From: Herbaspirillum sp. ASV7
Lineage (GTDB): Bacteria > Pseudomonadota > Gammaproteobacteria > Burkholderiales > Burkholderiaceae_D
Assembly (NCBI RefSeq): GCF_016429215.1
Contig: NZ_JAELUH010000005.1
Span: 101,189-165,188 of the forward strand
DNA length: 64,000 nucleotides
Direction: 5' to 3'
The translations under genes were made by a program, and so were the position numbers. How positions within the stretch are numbered: position 1 is the stretch's first letter; every line of letters starts with the position of its first letter. The notes under the pieces are model-generated. The model saw only the letters and a list, made by a program, of their open reading frames with translations, searched no databases and was not told where the DNA came from. Of the stretch, positions 19,246 to 28,391 are shown in pieces.

Positions 19246-20814
19246 ATGAGCGCGCTCCACTCCGTTGCCGAGATCCGCCGGATCGAACAAGAGGCCTTGT
19301 CGGCCTTGCCACCCTATACCCTGATGTCGCGTGCCGGCGCCGCCATTGCCGAGCTGGCGCAGCAACTGCTGTGCTCGGCCACCGCCGCCTCGCCCCTGGT
19401 GCTGATCCTGGCCGGCCCCGGCAACAATGGCGGCGACGCCCTGGAGGCCGCCTGCCTGCTGGAAGAAGCCGGCATCGACGTGGCCGTGCAACTGCATGCC
19501 GACGAAGGCCGCCAGCCCGAGGATGCGCGTCGCGCCCTGGCCCGCGCCCGCGAGGCCGAGATCCCGTTCATCGACGACCTGACAGAGGCTGGCCTGCGCC
19601 AGCAGTCCTGGGCCCTGGTGATCGATGGACTCTTCGGCATCGGCCTGGCACGACCGCCCGGGCCCAAGCTGCAGGCCATCATCGCCTACATCAACGGCTT
19701 GCGCTGCCCGGTCCTGTCCGTCGATGTCCCCAGCGGCCTGAACGCCGATACCGGCGCCATCGTCGGCGGTGTCGAAGGCAGTGCGGTGCTGGCCACCCAC
19801 ACGCTCACCTTCATCGGTGACAAGCCCGGCCTGCACACCTGCGATGGCAGCGACCACAGTGGCCAGATCACCGTCGATACGCTCGACGCCGGTGCCAGCG
19901 AATATCTCCCCACGGGCGCCTTCCTCAATGGTCCGCACTATTTCGCCACCGAGCTCAAGCCGCGCGCCAACAACTCCCACAAGGGCAGCTATGGCGACGT
20001 CATCGTGGTCGGCGGCGCCCGCGGCATGGCCGGCGCACCGGTGCTGGCGGCCCGTACCGCCGCCTTCGGCGGGGCCGGGCGGGTCTTCGTGGCCTTCGTC
20101 GATGAAGGCCCGGCCTATGACGACAAGCATCCCGAACTCATGTTCCGCGTGGCTGATCGGGTCGAATTCGGCGCCAGCGCGGCACTGGTGGTGGGCCCGG
20201 GCATGGGTACCTCGCGCCATGCCCATGACATCCTGGCACGGGCACTGGAGAGCGAAGCCGACATCGTCCTCGATGCCGATGCGCTGAACCTGATCTCGGC
20301 CGAGCCTATCCTGCAGCACAAGCTGCACCGTCGCAGCCTGCCCGGCGCGCCCTCGGCCAGCATCATCACGCCGCATCCGCTGGAGGCGGCGCGCCTGCTC
20401 GATACCACCACCCAGCAGGTCCAGCATGACCGGCCACAGGCCGCGCGCATCCTGGCGCGGCAGTTCAATGCCATCACCATACTCAAGGGCGCGGGGACGG
20501 TGATCGCCTTCCCCGATGGAGAAATTGCCATCAATCCCAGCGGCAATCCGGCGCTCTCCACGGCCGGTACCGGCGACGTGCTCTCGGGCCTGTGCGGCGC
20601 CTTGCTGGCCCAGGGCTGGCCCACCCGCGCCGCCGCCCTGGCCGCCACCTGGATCCACGGCGCCGCCGCCGATGGGCTGGTGGCCGAGGGTCTGGGGCCG
20701 GTAGGGCTGACCGCCAGCGAATTCATCCCGGCCATCCGCGCCGTCTTCAACCAGATCATCCGAGACCATGTCCAGCGCCGTCCTGCCGCATCCGCACATC
20801 GCACGCACCCATAA
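19246..20814 (+). CDS. nnr: Bifunctional NAD(P)H-hydrate epimerase / ADP-dependent dehydratase
   Basis: Metabolite-repair enzyme of 522 residues that restores damaged NADHX and NADPHX. The N-terminal epimerase domain (about 1-215, YjeF_N) has the GPGNNGGDALEAA loop. The C-terminal ribokinase-like dehydratase domain (about 235-505) carries the NPALSTAGTGDVLSG motif and the KGSYGDVIVVGGARGMAG start. The fused form matches Escherichia coli NnrDE. The start at 19246 follows the family hallmark. The next gene begins inside its last 47 bp in another frame. Confidence 0.96.
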   Translation: MSALHSVAEIRRIEQEALSALPPYTLMSRAGAAIAELAQQLLCSATAASPLVLILAGPGNNGGDALEAACLLEEAGIDVAVQLHADEGRQPEDARRALARAREAEIPFIDDLTEAGLRQQSWALVIDGLFGIGLARPPGPKLQAIIAYINGLRCPVLSVDVPSGLNADTGAIVGGVEGSAVLATHTLTFIGDKPGLHTCDGSDHSGQITVDTLDAGASEYLPTGAFLNGPHYFATELKPRANNSHKGSYGDVIVVGGARGMAGAPVLAARTAAFGGAGRVFVAFVDEGPAYDDKHPELMFRVADRVEFGASAALVVGPGMGTSRHAHDILARALESEADIVLDADALNLISAEPILQHKLHRRSLPGAPSASIITPHPLEAARLLDTTTQQVQHDRPQAARILARQFNAITILKGAGTVIAFPDGEIAINPSGNPALSTAGTGDVLSGLCGALLAQGWPTRAAALAATWIHGAAADGLVAEGLGPVGLTASEFIPAIRAVFNQIIRDHVQRRPAASAHRTHP

Positions 20815-21712
20815 ACTGGGCATCCTGTTCCTGATCTCGGGATTGTGGACACTCTCCCTGCTGGACACCTCCGGCAAGCTGCTGGCGCAGGGTGGTTACC
20901 ACGTGGTGATGATTGCGTGGATGCGCTACACCATCAACCTGCTCTTCATGGCGGCTACGCTGGCTCCGCTCTACCGGCGTCGCCATGGACGCAGCCTCCT
21001 GCGGTCCAACCGGCTTGGCCTGCAGCTGGGACGAGGCACGCTCTTGCTGGCTTCGACGCTGATCTTCTTCTCGCTGCTCAAGATCGTGCCGCTGGCCGAA
21101 GGCACGGCGATGAATTTCTGCGCCCCGCTGATCGTGCTGGCGATCTCGCCGTGGCTGCTGGGCGAGCGCAGCTATGGCTCGCGCTGGATTGCGGTGCTGA
21201 TTGGGTTCTCCGGCATGCTCATCGTGATCCGCCCCAGTGGCGACATCCCGCCCTATGGTGTGGCGCTGGGGCTGATATCAGCCCTGACCCAGGCCCTGCT
21301 CTCCATCCTCAACCGCAAGGCCAGTCAGGCCGACAATCCGATGGTGACGCTGTTCTACGGCGCGCTGGTGGGTAGCGTACTGTCCACGTTGATGGTGCCG
21401 TTCTTCTGGAGCAGTCATACCCCGACGGCGATCGAACTGGCGATCCTGGTCTCCACCGGCATCACCAGTACGGTCGGCCATTTCCTGCAGATCACGGCCT
21501 ACAAGCATGCCGAGGCCTCGGTGCTGACGCCCTTCTTCTATGCCCAGATCATCTCGGCCTCGGCCATGGGCTGGCTGGTGTTCGGACAATTCCCGGACAG
21601 TCTCACGGTACTGGGCATTGCCATCATCTGCGCCAGCGGTATCGGCATCGCCTACATCGAGCACAAGCGCGCCCACCCGCTGCCACCGGCCGATCCGATG
21701 GAATCGGTCTGA
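20768..21712 (+). CDS. EamA/DMT family transporter
   Basis: Inner-membrane protein of 314 residues with ten predicted helices in two EamA repeats (about 18-150 and 165-295), the drug/metabolite transporter fold. Family members export amino acids, nucleotides or other metabolites; the substrate here is not evident. The start lies 47 bp inside the end of nnr, which suggests co-transcription. It ends 6 bp from the convergent ybbA gene with no obvious terminator hairpin in the gap. Confidence 0.92.
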   Translation: MSSAVLPHPHIARTHKLGILFLISGLWTLSLLDTSGKLLAQGGYHVVMIAWMRYTINLLFMAATLAPLYRRRHGRSLLRSNRLGLQLGRGTLLLASTLIFFSLLKIVPLAEGTAMNFCAPLIVLAISPWLLGERSYGSRWIAVLIGFSGMLIVIRPSGDIPPYGVALGLISALTQALLSILNRKASQADNPMVTLFYGALVGSVLSTLMVPFFWSSHTPTAIELAILVSTGITSTVGHFLQITAYKHAEASVLTPFFYAQIISASAMGWLVFGQFPDSLTVLGIAIICASGIGIAYIEHKRAHPLPPADPMESV

Positions 21713-21718
21713 TCGGGT

Positions 21719-22411
21719 TCAGGCCAGACGGCCTGCCGCGATGGTGATGGTGCGCGCACAGCGCGCGGCAATCGAACTGTCGTGGGTCACCAGCACCAGG
21801 GTGGAACCACGCTCCTGGTTCAGCTCGAACATCAGCTGGATCACCGCCTCGCCGGTGGCGGCATCGAGGCTGCCGGTGGGTTCGTCGGCAAACAGCAGCG
21901 GCGGCTCGGTGACGAAGGCGCGCGCCAGCGCCACGCGTTGCTGCTCGCCACCGGAGAGGTACTTGGGATAGTGCTTCAGGCGACTGCCCAGGCCCACCCG
22001 TCCGAGCATCTTCTCGGCCTTGGCGCGCGCCTGGCTGTCGCCACGCAACTCCAGCGGCAGCATTACGTTTTCCAGCGCATTGAGATGGCCGAGCAACTGG
22101 AAGGACTGGAACACGAAGCCCAGCTTGCGCTTGCGCAGGCTAGCGCGACCATCTTCATCGAGGGCGTAGATGTCCTCGCCATCCAGGCGCACCGACCCTT
22201 CGCTAGGGGTATCCAGTCCTGCCAGCAGGCCCAGCAGGGTCGACTTGCCCGAGCCGGAGGCGCCGACAATGGCCAGCGTGGTGCCGGCGGCCACGGTAAA
22301 ATCGATGCCGTCGAGAATGGTCAACTGACCGGAATCGGCCGACACATCGGCCACACGTTTGGATAACTGAAGGACTTCAATGGCAGGGACAACGGTAGCG
22401 GAAGCAGGCAT
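21719..22411 (-). CDS. ybbA: ABC transporter ATP-binding protein, YbbA/LolD-like
   Basis: ABC ATPase of 230 residues of the MacB/LolD/YbbA branch. Walker A GASGSGKS (50-57), signature LSGGEQQR and Walker B LLFADEP are complete. Its position, divergent from a tesA-type esterase, is the same as in Escherichia coli, which supports the YbbA label; the partner permease (YbbP) is not in the window. Start ATGs at 22411, 22420 and 22495 are possible; 22411 is chosen because earlier ones run into the tesA region and add no family sequence. Lies convergent to the EamA transporter. Confidence 0.88.
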   Translation of the reverse strand: MPASATVVPAIEVLQLSKRVADVSADSGQLTILDGIDFTVAAGTTLAIVGASGSGKSTLLGLLAGLDTPSEGSVRLDGEDIYALDEDGRASLRKRKLGFVFQSFQLLGHLNALENVMLPLELRGDSQARAKAEKMLGRVGLGSRLKHYPKYLSGGEQQRVALARAFVTEPPLLFADEPTGSLDAATGEAVIQLMFELNQERGSTLVLVTHDSSIAARCARTITIAAGRLA

Positions 22412-22463
22412 GCAAGGCATTCGGGCAAGAAGATCCGGGACAGGCGCGGCGCGCAACGGCATC

Positions 22464-23087
22464 ATGGCCGGGCTGTTGCGGCTACTGGCGGGCATCGCCC
22501 TGATACTGGCGGCGACGAGCGCTTATTCTGCCCCAAAAAACCTGCTCGTGCTCGGTGACAGCCTGTCGGCCGAGTACGGCCTGGAACGGGGCCGTGGCTG
22601 GGCCAGCCTGCTGCAACAGCGACTGCAGCAGGACAAGCTCGATACCACCGTGGTCAACGCCAGCATCAGCGGCGATACCACCATCGGTGGCAAGAACCGC
22701 TTGCCGGCCCTGATGGAACAGCACAAGCCCCAGGTCCTGGTGATCGAACTGGGCAGCAATGACGCCCTGCGCGGGCTGCCGCTCAAGTCCAGCCAGGACA
22801 ACCTGCAAGCCATGATCAATCTGGCCCAGCAATACAAGGCGCGCGTGCTGCTGGTGGGCATGCAGATCCCGCCCAACTACGGCCCGGACTACACGCGCCG
22901 CTTCGCCGAGATGTACCAGACCCTGGCGCGCCAGAACAAGGTGGCCCTGGTGCCCTTCTTCATGGAGGGCATCGCCGCCGATCTCTCGCTGTTCCAGGCC
23001 GACCGCATCCATCCCAACGAACAGGCCCAGCCCAGGCTGCTGGAGAACGTCTGGCCGCAACTCAAGCCGCTCCTGGGGCTGAAATGA
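22464..23087 (+). CDS. tesA: Periplasmic SGNH esterase / acyl-CoA thioesterase I (TesA)
   Basis: Secreted lipolytic enzyme of the GDSL/SGNH family (thioesterase I, lysophospholipase L1). The signal peptide covers residues 1 to about 23. Block I GDSLS (31-35) contains the nucleophile Ser33; the oxyanion Asn lies in LGSNDALRG, and the Asp-His pair in DRIHPN. With the ATG at 22464 the protein has 207 residues and a normal signal peptide. An upstream ATG at 22380 would add 28 residues and overlap ybbA, so it is less likely. Divergent pairing with ybbA is conserved. Confidence 0.93.
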   Translation: MAGLLRLLAGIALILAATSAYSAPKNLLVLGDSLSAEYGLERGRGWASLLQQRLQQDKLDTTVVNASISGDTTIGGKNRLPALMEQHKPQVLVIELGSNDALRGLPLKSSQDNLQAMINLAQQYKARVLLVGMQIPPNYGPDYTRRFAEMYQTLARQNKVALVPFFMEGIAADLSLFQADRIHPNEQAQPRLLENVWPQLKPLLGLK

Positions 23088-23095
23088 TGCGCCAG

Positions 23096-23136
23096 TAAAA
23101 CGACAGCCCCTGTGCCGTCGACGGCAACAGGGGCTG
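23096..23136 (-). terminator. Terminator of the amidotransferase gene
   Basis: Long hairpin with outer ACAGCCCC / GGGGCTGT arms (23102-23136), followed on the minus strand by GTTTTAC. It also follows tesA on the plus strand. Confidence 0.75.
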
Positions 23137-23161
23137 TGGTCACGTTCGCAGGTGGTGCGCG

Positions 23162-23881
23162 TCAGTGACGTGCGTACAGATCCAGGAAGCGCCGCAGCAG
23201 GCCGGTCGATTGCGGCGTGGCGCTCACCCTCTCCGACAGGGCTTGCGCATCGATGCCGCAGCCACGGTAGATATCGGCGTAGTAATGCAGGTGGGCGCGC
23301 ACGAACTCGGGCGAGAACTCCGGGTGGAACTGGGTCGAATAGACGTTGTGCTTGTGCTTGATGACATGGTGCGGATCCATCGGCGAGCGCGCCATCACGA
23401 TGGCATCCTTGGGCGGACGCAAGACCGACTGCATGTGCAGCATGTGGGCCGGAAAGACTTCCGGCAGCACGCCCAGCAATTCATCCTGGCGGCAGCAGTC
23501 CAGGGTTTCCACGTGCATGGTGCCGGCGGCCCTGCCGGCCGGGTTGTAGCCGACCTCGCCGCCGAAGGCGTGGGTCAGCAACTGGTGGCCGTAGCAGATG
23601 CCGAACATCGGCGTCTCCAGTTCGGCGGCATCGCGTATCCATTCGGCGGTGCGCTCGCTCCAGTCTTCCTTGTCGGTCACCATGGCCGGCGAGCCAGTGA
23701 TGAAGACCGCCCGATAGGTGCGCGGGCAGGACGGGCGCTCTCCTTCATAGACCGTCACGACTTCGAGTTCGGTATGACACAGCCCGGCGGCGCAACCTAT
23801 CTGCTGCGCGTAGCCGCCATAGCTGTTCTTGAGGGTGGGATTGGCATCGCCGGTTTGGATGATCAGGACTGGAGCTGGCAT
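23162..23881 (-). CDS. Class I glutamine amidotransferase (GMP synthase-like, stand-alone)
   Basis: A 239-residue stand-alone GATase1 domain. Catalytic residues are present: Cys96 in GICYGHQ, His186 and Glu188 in QFHPEFSP. It lacks the ATP-pyrophosphatase part of GuaA, so it is not the GMP synthase (guaA is at 59.9-61.5 kb). Proteins like this have been linked to gamma-glutamyl hydrolysis (for example PuuD-like) or to unknown roles. It is a single gene with its own terminator, and no partner synthetase lies beside it. The true acceptor is unknown. Confidence 0.88.
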   Translation of the reverse strand: MPAPVLIIQTGDANPTLKNSYGGYAQQIGCAAGLCHTELEVVTVYEGERPSCPRTYRAVFITGSPAMVTDKEDWSERTAEWIRDAAELETPMFGICYGHQLLTHAFGGEVGYNPAGRAAGTMHVETLDCCRQDELLGVLPEVFPAHMLHMQSVLRPPKDAIVMARSPMDPHHVIKHKHNVYSTQFHPEFSPEFVRAHLHYYADIYRGCGIDAQALSERVSATPQSTGLLRRFLDLYARH

Positions 23882-24321
23882 AAAAACGTGGTCGGTATTC
23901 AGGGCAAATCATTGCACCGGACGCATTCCTTGTGGGAAACACGCCATGCGATGCCTTTCGAATTCGACTGGAGGCAGCGATAGCTATACGGCAGCCGTTT
24001 AATCAGGAAACGGCGCAAGATTGCATGCGGATGACATGATTTTCACCTTGGCAGCACAATATGTGCATTTTCTCGCCCAGTGAAAAGCTGCTGAACCACA
24101 CAGCGACAGCAACGGAAAAAGGCCCATCCCCCGAACCCGATTTTCCCTCGCACCCCGCTTGCAGGCTGCGCCAGTAGCCATGATGAAACAAAAAAGGCCG
24201 CTGGAAAAGCGGCCTTCGTAAATATTTTAGTAAATTGTGGCAGACATGCCGACAATTCCCCGGAACAGGGAGGAGCTGCGCGCCGATTCACGATCCCGGT
24301 GCGCGCATGCCCCGTCAGGGA
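23882..24321. other. Intergenic region with palindromes
   Basis: A 440-bp gap. It contains nested inverted repeats, TTTTCAC (24041-24047) with GTGAAAA (24082-24088) outside GCACA / TGTGC (24054-24066), and the ppiD terminator at 24189-24215. Short frames of 60-82 codons on the minus strand show no family character. Likely the amidotransferase promoter lies here. Confidence 0.45.
24189..24215 (-). terminator. Rho-independent terminator of ppiD
   Basis: AAGGCCGC / GCGGCCTT stem; on the minus strand the stem is followed by a T run ending near 24189. Confidence 0.88.
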
Positions 24322-26241
24322 TCACTTGGCGGCGTCATCGGCGCTCACGGTGGCGGCGCCCTTCAACAGCTTGGTCTTGGCCTTTTCGCGCAGGTAGTCC
24401 AGGTAAGCCAGGGCTTCCTGTTGCGACAGCGCATTGGCGATCTGCTCCTGCTCGGCCTTGCGGCGGGCGGCATCGACAACCTTGGGCTGCTCCACCTTGC
24501 TGATGCGGTAGACCTGGTAGCCCATGCCGCGCGTCTCGGCGCCGACATAGACGGGCAGCTTGGCGGTATCGGCCTTCATGACGGCATTGAAGGCTTCCTC
24601 GGTCCAGCCCTCGGCCTTCACGCGCGAGACCACCTTGGGTTCGCTGAAGCCGCTGCCGTCATCCTTGGCCTGCAGTTGCGCCAGGCGCTCCTGGCCGGCC
24701 TTGACCGCCAGTGCCTGCTCTTCCTGGGCCAGCACGGCCTTCTGCACGTCGGCCTTGACCTCCTCGAACGGACGCTTGGCGACCGGCTTGTAGGCGGTGA
24801 TGCGGCCGGCAATCAGGGTATTGGGCGCGGCCTGCACGGCTTCGGTATTGTGCTTGGCCTTGATCACGTCGTCGGTAAAGAGCGCTGCCAGGAACTTGGG
24901 GTTGTTGTACACCGCCGTGCCCGCAGCGGCATTGGGGGTGCGGGTGACGCCGGCAGCGGTCTGGATCTTCAGCTTGAGCTTGTCGGAGACGGCCTTGAGG
25001 CTGTCGCCGTTTTCATAGACCAGGTTGCCGAACTGGTCGGCCATCTCGGAGAACTTCTTGGCAGCGATCTGCTTCTTGATCTCGCCACCGATCTCGTCCT
25101 TGACGGCTTCCAGCGGCTTGACGGCGGCGGCCTTGATGCCGGTCACTTCGATGATGTGGTAGCCGAAGTCGGACTCCACCGGGTCGCTGATCTCGCCTTG
25201 CTTCAGGCTGAAGGCGGCATCCTCGAAGGGCTTGACCATGGCACCCTTGCCGAAGTAGCCCAGGTCACCGCCATTTTCGGCCGAACCAGGGTCCTGCGAA
25301 TTGGCTTTGGCCAGCTTGGCGAAGTCGCCCGGATTCTTGCGCAGCTGCGCCACCAGGCCTTCAGCCTTGGCCTTGGCAGCGGCCTTGTCGGCGGCCGGGG
25401 CATCCTTCTTGACGGTGATCAGGATGTGGCTGGCGCGACGCTGTTCTTCGGTGGCGTACTGCTTCTTGTTCTGCTCGTAGTAGGACTTGATGTCGTCGTC
25501 GGTAACCGCCGACTGGGCGGCCACGGCGGCGGCATCCAGCACCACGTATTCGATATCGGCCTGTTCAGGGGTCTCGAAACGCGGGCCGTTCTTGTCGTAA
25601 TAGGCCTTGAGCATGTCGTCGGTCACCTTGACCTGGGCGGCGTAGGTGTCGGGCTTGAAGTTGAGCATCTGCACCGTGCGTTCCTGATCGTTCAGGTCCG
25701 ACAGGTTGGCGGCCACCGCACGCGGCGCGAAGGCGGTGGTCTGGATCGCGGCATTGAGCTGCTGCACGGCCATCTCGCGGCGCAGGCCGGCTTCATAGGT
25801 CTTGGGGTTCAAGCCCTGGGCCGCCAGCAGCACACGATACTGGGCATCGTCGAAGCTGCCATCGGCCTTGGTCAGGCCGGGGATCTGCTGGATGCTCTGC
25901 TTCAATGCCTGGTCCGACACCACCAGCTTGCTGGCCAACACTTCGGCACCCAGGGCGCGCTGGGCGATCAGGTTGTCCAGGATGGCGCGACGGGCCTGCG
26001 GGCTATCGAAGATCTTGGCATCGAACTGATTGCCATACACCTGGCGCATGCGGTCCAGTTGCTGGCGATGTGCGGCATCCCATTCTTCCTTGGAAATGGT
26101 CTGGCCGGCCACCTTGGCCACGCCGCTCTCGTCGGTCAGGCGGCTGTAGCCTTCCAGACCGAAGAAGGCAAACGACGGGAAGATGAACAGCAACAGCAGG
26201 AACTGCATCAGGCGCTGGTGGGTACGAATGAATTCAAACAT
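24322..26241 (-). CDS. ppiD: Membrane-anchored periplasmic foldase PpiD
   Basis: A 639-residue SurA/PpiD-type foldase that sits at the periplasmic side of the Sec translocon. It has a short cytoplasmic N terminus, one membrane helix (about 12-30, [17 protein letters not shown]), a SurA-like chaperone region, and a parvulin domain (about 260-365) with [15 protein letters not shown] and FGYHIIEV motifs, followed by a long C-terminal helical part. The ATG at 26241 gives the family start [10 protein letters not shown]; earlier in-frame starts have no support. A hairpin with a T run lies in its leader. Confidence 0.95.
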   Translation of the reverse strand: MFEFIRTHQRLMQFLLLLFIFPSFAFFGLEGYSRLTDESGVAKVAGQTISKEEWDAAHRQQLDRMRQVYGNQFDAKIFDSPQARRAILDNLIAQRALGAEVLASKLVVSDQALKQSIQQIPGLTKADGSFDDAQYRVLLAAQGLNPKTYEAGLRREMAVQQLNAAIQTTAFAPRAVAANLSDLNDQERTVQMLNFKPDTYAAQVKVTDDMLKAYYDKNGPRFETPEQADIEYVVLDAAAVAAQSAVTDDDIKSYYEQNKKQYATEEQRRASHILITVKKDAPAADKAAAKAKAEGLVAQLRKNPGDFAKLAKANSQDPGSAENGGDLGYFGKGAMVKPFEDAAFSLKQGEISDPVESDFGYHIIEVTGIKAAAVKPLEAVKDEIGGEIKKQIAAKKFSEMADQFGNLVYENGDSLKAVSDKLKLKIQTAAGVTRTPNAAAGTAVYNNPKFLAALFTDDVIKAKHNTEAVQAAPNTLIAGRITAYKPVAKRPFEEVKADVQKAVLAQEEQALAVKAGQERLAQLQAKDDGSGFSEPKVVSRVKAEGWTEEAFNAVMKADTAKLPVYVGAETRGMGYQVYRISKVEQPKVVDAARRKAEQEQIANALSQQEALAYLDYLREKAKTKLLKGAATVSADDAAK

Positions 26242-26316
26242 GAATAGCCAATCAATAAACGATCCGGTCAAAGAAGGTGCGCATGCGCTGCCATGCCGCT
26301 GCGTGCCGCGTCCGGT

Positions 26317-26345
26317 AATAAAAAAGGCGAACTCGCGTTCGCCTT
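26317..26345 (-). terminator. Terminator-like hairpin upstream of ppiD
   Basis: AAGGCGAAC / GTTCGCCTT stem with loop TCGC; the minus strand then has a T run. It may end the lipoprotein transcript, or act as an attenuator or the end of a short RNA starting near 26399. Confidence 0.8.
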
Positions 26346-26405
26346 GCTCCGGCGCAGGCCCGGCGGGCCTGGGACGCACAACGCACACCGTCGTGCACGC
26401 GCGAC

Positions 26406-26411
26406 ATTATA
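26406..26411 (-). promoter_or_regulatory. TATAAT -10 box, possible promoter of ppiD or of a small RNA
   Basis: Perfect TATAAT on the minus strand between the lipoprotein stop and the hairpin at 26317-26345. The best-spaced -35 (26429-26434) matches only 3 of 6 bases. A transcript from here would meet the terminator after about 80 nt. Confidence 0.35.
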
Positions 26412-26448
26412 CACATGCCAATGCCCTGCGGCACCCCGGCGGGGAGCC

Positions 26449-26976
26449 TTACTCGCCCATCTGGGCCAGCGCCACGCTGCGCAGCTGGAAGCGGCCATCG
26501 TTATTGAACAGCCAACTTTCGGACAATTCGATACGGCCGTTCTTCAGCAAGGCCGGCGGTGGCTTGGGAAAAGGCGCCGCGCTCTTCAGGCTGCCCATGG
26601 CACTGGCTTCGGCCGCCCTGTCGCGATTGCTGCGCAGGATTTCACTGGCCACCAGCCTGCCTTCGCCATCGACGATGTACTTGATCACGATGACCGAGCG
26701 CAACAAGGCCTGCGGCCGCTCCACATAGACCTGGGTGAAATTGACCTGGGAAATGCGCTTGGCCAGGTCGACCTTGTAGCCATCGCTGGTGGTGGCGGTG
26801 GAGGTGCCGTCGCTGGTGGTCTTTTTCTGCTCGATCAGGGAGCGCGCCAGGGCATCCCTTTCCTGCTGGGTGCTTTCCGGCGCTGAGCAGGCCGCCAACA
26901 TTGCCGCCACCCCCAAGCCGCAGGCCGCCAGCCGGGCGCCGGGCCGGTGTCGGGGTCGCTGATCGTTCTTGTGCAT
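26449..26976 (-). CDS. Small lipoprotein with TonB C-terminal-like domain
   Basis: A 175-residue predicted lipoprotein. The lipobox LAAC ends at Cys30. The C-terminal half (about 85-165) has the look of the TonB C-terminal/TonB-like fold: VIVIKYIVDGEGRL, then SEILRSNRDRAAEASAM and a proline-rich PFPKPPPAL stretch ending in beta strands. True TonB has an uncleaved membrane anchor and a long Pro-rich linker; this protein has neither, so energy transduction is doubtful. GGAGGAGA lies 6 bp before the ATG at 26976. Function unknown. Confidence 0.8.
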   Translation of the reverse strand: MHKNDQRPRHRPGARLAACGLGVAAMLAACSAPESTQQERDALARSLIEQKKTTSDGTSTATTSDGYKVDLAKRISQVNFTQVYVERPQALLRSVIVIKYIVDGEGRLVASEILRSNRDRAAEASAMGSLKSAAPFPKPPPALLKNGRIELSESWLFNNDGRFQLRSVALAQMGE

Positions 26977-27266
26977 GCTGTTCTCCTCCAGGCTGACGAA
27001 GTTTGCGTCAGCCTCGACATCGCGTCAATGAAGGTTTGGACCATCCCGGCGGCTTGGGATTCCCTGCGCGCAAGAGCGAAAAAGGCTCATCCATAACTTC
27101 AATCTATGGCACGGATATCGGCCCGCTATCACAGCGGGGGGTGTCATCCAGCAGTCATATTTGCCCCGTACCATCCGCTTGCCTTAACTCCCTGCCACGC
27201 CGGCTCCATACGCCCGGGCGCTGCGTTCGGAGCCAACCCGCGACCCTGAGCAAAGACACCTCCACG

Positions 27267-28379
27267 ATGATGCACACCCCTCTTTCCGCCGCCAGCGTGC
27301 CGGGCTCTTTGCCGGATGACGCCGAGGCCAGCTTCCTGTCGGTGCGCGACGTCGAAAAGCGCTTTGGCGCCTTCACCGCCCTGGACCGCGTATCGCTGGA
27401 TGTGCGCCGGGGCGAGATGGTCTGCCTGCTGGGGCCCTCGGGCTGCGGCAAGACCACGCTGCTGCGCACCATCGCCGGCCTGGAGCGCCAGGATGCCGGC
27501 CGCCTGCATGCCGGCGGCCGCGACATCTCGCAGTTGCCGCCGCAGTCGCGCGACTACGGCATCCTGTTCCAGTCCTACGCCCTCTTCCCCAATCTGTCGG
27601 TGGCCGATAACGTGGCCTACGGCCTGACCCGCCTGGGCCGCCAGGAGCGCCGCCAGCGTGTGGCCGAGATGCTGGCCATGGTGGGCCTGTCGGGTAGCGA
27701 GGCCAAGTATCCCGGCCAGCTCTCCGGCGGCCAGCAGCAACGCGTGGCGCTGGCCCGCGCGCTGGCGCCGTCGCCCTCGCTGCTGCTGCTGGACGAGCCG
27801 CTCTCGGCGCTGGACGCCCAGGTGCGCGAACACCTGCAACTGGAAATCCGCCGCCTGCAAAAGCAGTTCCGCATCACTACCCTGATGGTCACCCACGACC
27901 AGGAAGAAGCCATGGTGATGGCTGACCGCATCGCCGTCATGCAGCATGGCCGCATCGAGCAGTTCGGCACGCCGGCCGAGATCTACCGTCGCCCGTCCAC
28001 GCCCTTCGTGGCCGATTTCATCGGCCATTCGAACTGGCTGCCGTTCACCCGTGTATCCGGCTCGCAAGTGGCCGTCGGTGCGCTGCACCTGGAGATCCAG
28101 CCAGAAGAGGCCGAACTGGCCAGCGGCCGCCTGTTCTGCCGCCCCGAGGCGGTCGAACTGTTCCCCGCCGAGCTGGCCGCCAACCGTTTCCAGGCGCGCG
28201 TGGTCGATCGCATCTACCTGGGCAACCGCTATCGCCTGGCACTGGCCGCCGACGCGCTGCCGGGCCAGACCCTGCTGGCCGATGTCAGTGACGAGGCCCA
28301 TGCACGCATCGCCGCCCTGCCCGCCAACGATGGCCTGTGGGTGGCGCTGCCGCGCCAGGCCCTGCAAGTGTTCGCGTGA
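27267..28379 (+). CDS. phnT: 2-Aminoethylphosphonate-type ABC importer ATPase (PhnT)
   Basis: ATPase of 370 residues with Walker A GPSGCGKT (56-63), signature LSGGQQQR, Walker B LLLLDEP and a C-terminal TOBE-like regulatory region (about 255-370). By itself it could be an iron, spermidine or phosphonate importer. The neighbours (a double-length permease, a binding protein and an FAD oxidoreductase of the HpnW type) make the putative 2-aminoethylphosphonate importer the best match. The ATG at 27267 is the start closest to the first ABC strand; the frame extends 88 codons further back without support. First gene of a four-gene operon. Confidence 0.87.
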   Translation: MMHTPLSAASVPGSLPDDAEASFLSVRDVEKRFGAFTALDRVSLDVRRGEMVCLLGPSGCGKTTLLRTIAGLERQDAGRLHAGGRDISQLPPQSRDYGILFQSYALFPNLSVADNVAYGLTRLGRQERRQRVAEMLAMVGLSGSEAKYPGQLSGGQQQRVALARALAPSPSLLLLDEPLSALDAQVREHLQLEIRRLQKQFRITTLMVTHDQEEAMVMADRIAVMQHGRIEQFGTPAEIYRRPSTPFVADFIGHSNWLPFTRVSGSQVAVGALHLEIQPEEAELASGRLFCRPEAVELFPAELAANRFQARVVDRIYLGNRYRLALAADALPGQTLLADVSDEAHARIAALPANDGLWVALPRQALQVFA

Positions 28380-28391
28380 TCCCGGGCTGAC

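Noticed and set aside
24043..24291. Short minus-strand frames (60-82 codons) between the amidotransferase gene and ppiD
   Set aside because: They cross the ppiD terminator, have no ribosome-binding site and show no family.
24235..26247. 670-codon open frame on the plus strand opposite ppiD
   Set aside because: Same cause; ppiD has clear parvulin motifs, and the antisense product has low complexity.
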